From the NCBI RefSeq assembly GCF_052327305.1, contig NZ_CP182486.1, positions 1,550,001 through 1,614,000 of the forward strand: a stretch of 64,000 bases of DNA. The letters are read 5' to 3'. The DNA is from Sphingobium sp052327305. GTDB taxonomy: Bacteria; Pseudomonadota; Alphaproteobacteria; Sphingomonadales; Sphingomonadaceae. Each line of letters starts with the position of its first letter. The first letter of the stretch is position 1. The position numbers and the translations under genes are program-made. The notes under the pieces were generated by a model. It was not told the DNA's origin. It did no database searches and saw only the letters and a program-made list of their open reading frames with translations. Positions 58,351 to 64,000 of the stretch are shown here, piece after piece.

Positions 58351-59709
58351 CTACAATCCATTACCCTCGATCCAATGGCTGAGCGCCAGACGCCGCGCCA
58401 ATGACCCGACCTGCCGGCGAATATCCGGCACAGCGATAACCTCCCAGTGGGCGCCGCGCGTCATCGGGCCGGCCGCGAATAGTCGCTTTGACGGTTCGCC
58501 CTGCGCGTTGATCGCGTGTCCCTCCCGGTCCACGTCGATACCTATAGCAAGTGAGTCCGGCCTGATGAGACCGGCGTCGCGCAGTTGCTGGAGCAGCGGG
58601 TCGCGGGTCCGGGCGAGATCGCCAAGCGGTCCAGTGCAATTGATCGCGCGTCGGGCCATGATCGTCTTCGTGTCCCGCTGACCGCGCGGACGCCAGGAAA
58701 TCGCGATGCCTTCAGTATTGGCTCGCGCGTCGACGATCTTGCCCGCGAATGTCAGGAACGACCCGTTCGCCTGCATTGCGTCGATGCGTTCCCGCACGTC
58801 CGGAGCGAGGCGATGCCGGTGAACATCCCAATAGGGGCGCAAATGGCGCAGAAAGCGTCGCCGCGCTTCATCGTCTGCGGCGCGCCAGATGTCCTGCGTG
58901 AACGGCCGGAGCTCGTCGACGGCGTTCCGCCAGCCGACGAAACGGGCACGCTGGCGCATCATTTTGACAAGCGCGGAGCCGGTTTCTGAAGGACGTACTT
59001 TGAGAGGGGCATGATGTCCCGCGTCCGAATGGCTGTATGGTATCAGTCCACGGCGGGAGAGCGTGACGATGCGGCCTGAAAAGCCTCTCGAACGAAGCGT
59101 TAGTGCGCAGTCGATGGCGGTCAGGCCACTGCCGATCAGCAGCACCTGGTCCTGGCCGGCGAGATCCTCGGCAATCTCGCAAGACCATGGATCGCGGACG
59201 TAAAGGGGGGCCTCAAGCCCGGCGAATGGCGGCAGATCATGGGGCGGAAGGTTGCCCGGCGTCAGCACGACGGCATCGGCCCCGACGACGCGCCCGTCCT
59301 CCAGCGTCAGCCGTGCCGCCCCATTTGATCCGTTGAACGACAGATCCACGCCATTCCCCACGATCACATGGAGCTGCTCGCCGGAGCGATGCCGAGCGTC
59401 CTGAAGCAGATCGCTCAGATAGGCGCCATAGGTTTGTCGCGTGGCGAAGCTCTGGCGTCCGCCGAGGCCGTGCGCTTCCAGCCACGTCGCAAAATGATCC
59501 GGTTCGTCCGGGAATGCGCTCATGTTCGCGGCACGCACGTTAAGGACATGGTCCTCTTGGGCTGCGCCATAGGCCAGGCCGCGTCCCATGCGGGCCGGAT
59601 CACGCTCGATTAGCGAAACCCGGGCCATACCGTGGCGCACGAGATTGATGGCCAGCAGCGTGCCGCTGAAGCCTCCGCCGACAATGAGGATATGGTTGGC
59701 AATCAGCAT
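58351..59709 (-). CDS. FAD/NAD(P)-binding protein
   Basis: 452 aa. An N-terminal Rossmann motif (ILIVGGGFSGTLLAINLVRHG) is followed by VSLIERDPARMGRGLAYG and VLNVRAANMSAFPDEPDHFATWL, typical of the PF13454-type family. A second dinucleotide motif is VLLIGSGLTAIDCAL. Members include N-hydroxylating and uncharacterised oxidoreductases, and the substrate is unknown. It starts at the base after the ABC exporter stop, so it is the last gene of a four-gene operon. Confidence 0.88.
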   Translation of the reverse strand: MLIANHILIVGGGFSGTLLAINLVRHGMARVSLIERDPARMGRGLAYGAAQEDHVLNVRAANMSAFPDEPDHFATWLEAHGLGGRQSFATRQTYGAYLSDLLQDARHRSGEQLHVIVGNGVDLSFNGSNGAARLTLEDGRVVGADAVVLTPGNLPPHDLPPFAGLEAPLYVRDPWSCEIAEDLAGQDQVLLIGSGLTAIDCALTLRSRGFSGRIVTLSRRGLIPYSHSDAGHHAPLKVRPSETGSALVKMMRQRARFVGWRNAVDELRPFTQDIWRAADDEARRRFLRHLRPYWDVHRHRLAPDVRERIDAMQANGSFLTFAGKIVDARANTEGIAISWRPRGQRDTKTIMARRAINCTGPLGDLARTRDPLLQQLRDAGLIRPDSLAIGIDVDREGHAINAQGEPSKRLFAAGPMTRGAHWEVIAVPDIRRQVGSLARRLALSHWIEGNGL

Positions 59710-61602
59710 TCAGATGCGAACCGACTGTCCCGTCATCGCGATGTCACCAGCACGTCGCCCCGCTCGCTCATGATTGACGCCTGCACGCTGTGTTCCGGCC
59801 GCTGACATTTCGTGATTGCGGTTAAGGGCCGCATAGCGTCCCTCTGCAGCGAGAAGCGCATCATGGGTCCCGATTTCCACCACCTGACCGTTTTCGATCA
59901 CCGCGATGCGATGAGCCGAGCGGATGGTTTCCAGCCGATGCGCAATGATGATCGCCGTGCGACCCTCGCACAGGATGCGGAGGGCCTGCTGGATGCGCCG
60001 TTCCGTCGCGACATCCACGGCGGAGGTGGCTTCATCGAGCACCAGCACGGACGGATCGGCAAGATAGGCGCGCACGAGGCAAACGAGCTGACGCTGCCCC
60101 TGACTGAGCTGGCTGCCGAGCGGGCCGACCTGCGTCTCGTAACCATGTGGGAGCGCGCGAAGCACCTCGTCTGCACCAATGCGCTGCGATGCCGCGACAA
60201 GTTCGTCGTCGGTCGCGTCGGGCTTTGCCAGCCGCAGATTGTCCAGCACCGTGCCGCCGAAGAGCACATTGTCCTGCAGCACGACGCCGATATGCCTCCG
60301 CAAGCTCCGCTCCGGGATCGTTCGAATGTCCCGCCCGTCGAGCAGCACGGCGCCGTCGTCGACATCGTAAAAGCGGGTGAGCAGCTGTACGAGCGTGCTT
60401 TTCCCATGCCCGGTCGGACCAACGATCGCGACCACTTCCCCCGACACAATGTGCAGATCGAGTGCGCGGATGACCGGACGGCCGGGAAGATAGCCGAAAG
60501 ACACATTCTGGAACGCAATGGCACCCTCGACCCTGTGGATAGGTTCCGCGTCGATCCCATCGGCAATGTCCGGCACGGTATCGAGCAGCAGGAAGATGCG
60601 CTGTGCGCAGGCGGTGCCATTGGCGAAGCGCTCGAAGAGATCGCTGAATTCCTGCAAGGGCGCAAGGAACAGGAAGACGTAGAACAGGCTCTGGGTCAGT
60701 TCCCCCAAACTGAGCGTGCCGAGCGCAATGCCGCGTCCGCCGATTGCCAAAGTGAGCGCCAGACCCGCCGTGGTGAGCAAGCCGGTGAAGGGCGCGAACC
60801 AGCCGGAGCGCATGCTGCCGAAGATGAGGGAGCTGTTGAAGTCTTCGAGCAGCCCCTGATATTTGCGCAGATTGTCCCGCTCGCGGCCCGACTGCTTGAT
60901 GAGCCGTACGGCAGCCACCGTTTCAACGAGATGCGCAGTGAAACGGCTGCGGTTCTCCGCCACGCGGGCCCAGCTGCGCTGTGAAACCCGCTTGAAGAGC
61001 AGCGTTGCGAGAATGAGCACCGGTACCACCGCCGCGAGGCCAGCCAGCAGCATGGGCGCGACCAGCCACAACAGAATTGCGGAAAGGATGAGCCGTAATA
61101 TGGCGGAGAGGAATTCGGGTGGCCCCTGGATCAGCAGCGGCTCCAGTGTGTCGACGTCGCGGTCGGCGCGGGCGATGATCCGACCGGCCTTGGTGCGGTC
61201 GAAATAGCCGACGCTAAGGGTCTGCACATGGGCAAAGACCCGCGTCCTGAGGTCATTGAGCACGCGGATCGCGGCCAGGCCCGCGAAATATTGCGAGAAG
61301 CCGCCAAGGATGAAGCGCACGCCCCATGTGGCGGCGAGACCGACGCAAGCCCAGGCGATCAACGGAGTATCGATGCTCGATTGTCGCAAGCCCCGGTCGA
61401 TGACCAGGCCGATCAGCAGCGGACGAGCGAAGATCGCCAGCACCTGAACGATTTCGATGCCGATGACAGCCGCGATGAGTCCTCGCACCGGCGCGACCAG
61501 CGGCAGCAGGCGGCTGGTCACGCTCTGACCGAGCTTGCGCTGCGAAAACTTCTCTTCAAGCTCGATGTCGGAGAGGGCGCTGTCGCCGCGAAATGCGTTC
61601 AT
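59710..61602 (-). CDS. ABC exporter half-transporter, canonical ATPase site
   Basis: 630 aa. Six membrane helices in the first ~320 residues, then a nucleotide-binding domain: Walker A GPTGHGKST, signature LSQGQRQL (one change from LSGGQ), Walker B VLVLDEATSAVD with the catalytic Glu, and H-loop IAHRLETI. The C-terminal ~35 residues are an Arg-rich extension. It most likely pairs with the exporter encoded 4 bp upstream, which has a changed Walker B. Confidence 0.92.
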   Translation of the reverse strand: MNAFRGDSALSDIELEEKFSQRKLGQSVTSRLLPLVAPVRGLIAAVIGIEIVQVLAIFARPLLIGLVIDRGLRQSSIDTPLIAWACVGLAATWGVRFILGGFSQYFAGLAAIRVLNDLRTRVFAHVQTLSVGYFDRTKAGRIIARADRDVDTLEPLLIQGPPEFLSAILRLILSAILLWLVAPMLLAGLAAVVPVLILATLLFKRVSQRSWARVAENRSRFTAHLVETVAAVRLIKQSGRERDNLRKYQGLLEDFNSSLIFGSMRSGWFAPFTGLLTTAGLALTLAIGGRGIALGTLSLGELTQSLFYVFLFLAPLQEFSDLFERFANGTACAQRIFLLLDTVPDIADGIDAEPIHRVEGAIAFQNVSFGYLPGRPVIRALDLHIVSGEVVAIVGPTGHGKSTLVQLLTRFYDVDDGAVLLDGRDIRTIPERSLRRHIGVVLQDNVLFGGTVLDNLRLAKPDATDDELVAASQRIGADEVLRALPHGYETQVGPLGSQLSQGQRQLVCLVRAYLADPSVLVLDEATSAVDVATERRIQQALRILCEGRTAIIIAHRLETIRSAHRIAVIENGQVVEIGTHDALLAAEGRYAALNRNHEMSAAGTQRAGVNHERAGRRAGDIAMTGQSVRI

Positions 61603-61606
61603 GCCC

Positions 61607-63400
61607 TTACAAGCCCATCAGCGCGCGATAGGCGGGATTGCTTCTCGCGAGTTCGTCATGCGTGCCCTCCGCCGCGATCCGGCCGTCTGCGAGCAGCGCC
61701 ACGCGGTCCGCGATGAGAGCGGTCGAAAGCCGGCTCGCCACGATCAGCATCGTGACGGGGCGTGTCCATCCCGACTGCAAGGCCCGGATGCCGTCGATCG
61801 CGCGCCGCTCGGTCTGCGCATCGAGCGCGCTGGTTGCGTCGTCGAGCACCAGTATGTCGGCATCGGCAAGCAAGGCCCGCGCGAGGCAGACCCGCTGACG
61901 CTGTCCGCCCGAAAGGGTGGCGCCCCGGTCGCCCAAGCGGGTCTCCAGTCCGTCGCTCAGCCGCGCGAGCAGTTCGCCGGCTGCCGCATTGTCCAGTGCC
62001 TCGTGCAGCCGGGCTTCATTCGCCTCCGGCGCGCAGAGCCGCAGATTCGCGGCAAGGGTATCGGAGAAAAGAAAACTCTCCTGCGGCAACACATGCACGC
62101 GGCGGCGGAGCTCGCGCGGATCGCACTCGCGGATATCCACCCAGCCGGCCTCATCGGACCCAAATTCTATGCGTCCTTCATCTGTGTCGACCAGACGCGG
62201 CAACAGCGCAGTGAGGATGCTCTTGCCAGATCCGGTCGCGCCGACCAGCGCGACAATCTCGCCCGGGCGGACATCCAGAGAGAGATTGCGCAACACGGTG
62301 GCGCCGTCGCCTAGGGGAGAAGCGGAGACACCCTGAAGGCGTATCCCGAGCGGGCCTGGCGGCAGTGGCAATGGCGTGTCGATCGTGCGGATGCCCGGTT
62401 CCGCGTCCAGCACTTCCCAGATGCGGCCTGCCGAAGCGCGGGCATCGGCCACCACCTGCAGAAGCCGCCCGATCCCTTCGATCCGCAGCACCAGCGTGTT
62501 CACCACCAGCATCGCCGCGACCAGTGCGCCGAGACCAAGCGTGCCTTGCGCGACCATCCATGCCCCGAAGCCCAGCACCCAGGCGTGGGACAGCGCGATG
62601 ATCGTCTGGGGCAGGGGAACGCGGCGCGCGGCATGGCGGATGGCGGCACGCGCTTCGGCGCGGAACTGATCGACATGATGGCGGAAGCGCTGGGCGCGGG
62701 CGGTGCCGAGTGAAAACGCCTTGATGACGCGGACACCATTCACGCCTTCTGACAGATCCTGCGTTACGGCGTCATAGGCGGCGCCGATCCGGCGATCGAG
62801 CGCGACCAGCGCGTCAGCCTCCCGCCAGAGCAGGCCGATGCCCGTGATCAGAAGCGCCAGCGGTACGATCGCCAGCCAGGGAGAGTAAAGCGCGAGCAGG
62901 CCAAGGGAGATGACGACGATGAGGCCCGTCTCGAAGATCTGGCGCCAGAAATTGATGAGTGCATCGCGCACCTTGTCGGCGTCGCGGGTCATGCGCGTCA
63001 CCATTTCGCCAACGCCGTGGCGCCAGTGATAGGCAAGGTCCAGCCGCTGAATCTGCGTGAAGATGCGTCCGCGCAAAATGGTCAGCAGCCGCTGCCCTAT
63101 CGAAAGGGAAAGGAGGCCGGCACCGTATTGCACGATTGCCCGCGCGAGAGAGAGCGACAGGAGCAGGCCGACCCAGAACCAGACCCGGCTGTAGTCGAGC
63201 GCGCCATCCGGCCTCGCGACAACCAGCAGCCCATGCTGCGCATCCTGCACGGCATGGCCCATCATCACTTGCTGGCCGACGAGAGCGATATTCACCGCCG
63301 CCAGCAGCGCGGCGGTCAACAGGAACTTGCCGGGCATCTCGGCATAAATGGCGAGGCAGCGCAGCAGCGGGCTGCGCCGCAGATCGACCTTCCGCCTCAT
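61607..63400 (-). CDS. ABC exporter half-transporter, degenerate Walker B
   Basis: 597 aa from the ATG at 63400 (MRRKVDLRRSPLL); upstream codons in this frame overlap the substrate-binding gene. Six membrane helices, then Walker A GATGSGKS, signature LSGGQRQR and Walker B ILVLDDATSALD, where Asp stands for the catalytic Glu. The H-loop position reads VASRLSTA (Ser in place of His). These losses mark the degenerate partner of a heterodimeric exporter; the signature is intact here and altered in the partner. Confidence 0.92.
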   Translation of the reverse strand: MRRKVDLRRSPLLRCLAIYAEMPGKFLLTAALLAAVNIALVGQQVMMGHAVQDAQHGLLVVARPDGALDYSRVWFWVGLLLSLSLARAIVQYGAGLLSLSIGQRLLTILRGRIFTQIQRLDLAYHWRHGVGEMVTRMTRDADKVRDALINFWRQIFETGLIVVISLGLLALYSPWLAIVPLALLITGIGLLWREADALVALDRRIGAAYDAVTQDLSEGVNGVRVIKAFSLGTARAQRFRHHVDQFRAEARAAIRHAARRVPLPQTIIALSHAWVLGFGAWMVAQGTLGLGALVAAMLVVNTLVLRIEGIGRLLQVVADARASAGRIWEVLDAEPGIRTIDTPLPLPPGPLGIRLQGVSASPLGDGATVLRNLSLDVRPGEIVALVGATGSGKSILTALLPRLVDTDEGRIEFGSDEAGWVDIRECDPRELRRRVHVLPQESFLFSDTLAANLRLCAPEANEARLHEALDNAAAGELLARLSDGLETRLGDRGATLSGGQRQRVCLARALLADADILVLDDATSALDAQTERRAIDGIRALQSGWTRPVTMLIVASRLSTALIADRVALLADGRIAAEGTHDELARSNPAYRALMGL

Positions 63401-63408
63401 CGCCTCGT

Positions 63409-64000
63409 TCAGCTGGCGAGCGCGAGCGACTGCGCGGCTTCGAGCGGGCGGGGGTCGATCCACTGCCGCACGTCGAAGCTCTGCGGGATGAAGTTCCAGC
63501 GGTTGAGGAAGTCGGTGAAGTCCTGGATCGCGACGATCGATTGCTCGGACAGATCTGTCCTCAGTTTCCTCTGCGCGTCTTCGCCATAGGCGATGCTCAC
63601 CCAATATTCGCTGCTGTTGGTCTCGCGCGCCAGATAGCGGCGCACCTCGGACGAATGGGACTGCGCCCAGTGCTCGGCGCGCAGCACCTGCTCGACGATG
63701 GTGACGGCGGCGTCGAAATGATTGTCGACGAGGTGGCCATCCACCGCCAGCGTGCGAGGCGTACCGTTATTGGCGCGCACCAACGGGTCGGGGTGAATGC
63801 CAGTGTCGATCACGGTCGTCAGGCCAAACTGATGTGCGACCTGTGCGCCATGGGCACCTTTCAGGAATATTGCGTCCACCTCACCGCGCAGCAGCGCAAT
63901 GAGCTCGAGATTGTTGGCGCGCGCGCGGCTGGTGCTGCGCCCGTTCCAGGCGAGCGTGCCGCCGACGGTCTGTGCCTGCCCGTCGCTATAATGGGTCTCG
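63409..64000 (-). CDS. ABC-type substrate-binding protein (SsuA/NMT1-like), 5' end outside the window
   Basis: The frame is open to the window edge, so at least 196 C-terminal residues are present. Visible: GTLAWNGRSTSRARANNLEL, ALLRGEVDAIFLKGAHGAQ and RRYLARETNSSEYWVSIAYG, the pattern of sulfonate/nitrate-type periplasmic binding proteins and of the related desulfinase DszB. It ends 8 bp before an ABC exporter gene, an odd partner for a binding protein, so it may be an enzyme or a sensor rather than an importer subunit. Confidence 0.75.
   Translation of the reverse strand, partial: ETHYSDGQAQTVGGTLAWNGRSTSRARANNLELIALLRGEVDAIFLKGAHGAQVAHQFGLTTVIDTGIHPDPLVRANNGTPRTLAVDGHLVDNHFDAAVTIVEQVLRAEHWAQSHSSEVRRYLARETNSSEYWVSIAYGEDAQRKLRTDLSEQSIVAIQDFTDFLNRWNFIPQSFDVRQWIDPRPLEAAQSLALAS

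Noticed and set aside
1..64000. Insertion sequences
   Set aside because: No DDE or HUH transposase was recognised anywhere in the window; the only recombinases are two tyrosine integrases and one serine resolvase.

Overview
The window looks like chromosomal DNA of a sphingomonad (Alphaproteobacteria, Sphingomonadales). This rests on GC-rich host genes, a PEPxxWA-CTERM protein, a TonB-dependent receptor, MipZ and DivK cell-cycle proteins, a PgmG-type phosphomannomutase/phosphoglucomutase and the order rnd-lptC-lptA-lptB-rpoN. The genus is not claimed.

Host backbone, 1-37.6 kb. After a partial gene come an esterase, a class A PBP (mrcA), msrB and a repeat-rich gap holding a decayed holA 3' fragment. 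Then follow the PEP-CTERM gene, the run DUF3576-leuS-lptE-holA, a ThiE-like/YggS/HAD cluster, a TonB receptor, two of the ligase-associated repair genes (pdeM and a DEXH helicase) around trhO and a double retropepsin, and pgmG, a J-domain protein, mipZ and panC. A housekeeping stretch follows (FemAB-like, RidA, HAD, DUF3572, DivK, L33, Dps, an RGG-rich double cold-shock protein), then the LPS-export/sigma-54 run, DUF1328, a frameshifted DUF1905 gene and a periplasmic cyclophilin.

Genomic island, 37.69-55.51 kb. A tRNA-Ser(GGA) is the attachment site: 14 bp of its 3' end recur at 55493, just upstream of the start of a complete P4-type tyrosine integrase. The island is visibly less GC-rich. It carries (i) an HTH/membrane-protein pair; (ii) a translationally coupled DprA-like + phosphoribosyltransferase pair convergent with an McrA-like HNH nuclease, which looks like a defence module; (iii) a serine resolvase with its own inverted repeats; (iv) an array of about 17 very small genes, mostly for membrane proteins or lipoproteins, separated by copies of one hairpin-forming repeat (ten long copies plus short ones); and (v) a right end with an XRE regulator, an Imm26-like protein, a protein with single-subunit-polymerase-like motifs, a palindrome-rich AT segment, an AlpA-like regulator and the integrase.

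Second, older element, 55.5-58.05 kb. A second integrase is interrupted by one in-frame TAG and is followed by an excisionase-like gene. Next come two complete ~275 bp units plus one arm of a third. The inverted-repeat arms of the units covary, which points to a conserved DNA or RNA structure of unknown role.

Right flank, 58.35-64 kb. A compact minus-strand operon encodes a substrate-binding protein (cut by the window edge), two half-size ABC exporters with asymmetric ATPase sites, and an FAD/NAD(P)-binding protein.

All names are from motif reading and memory of families; no database search was run.
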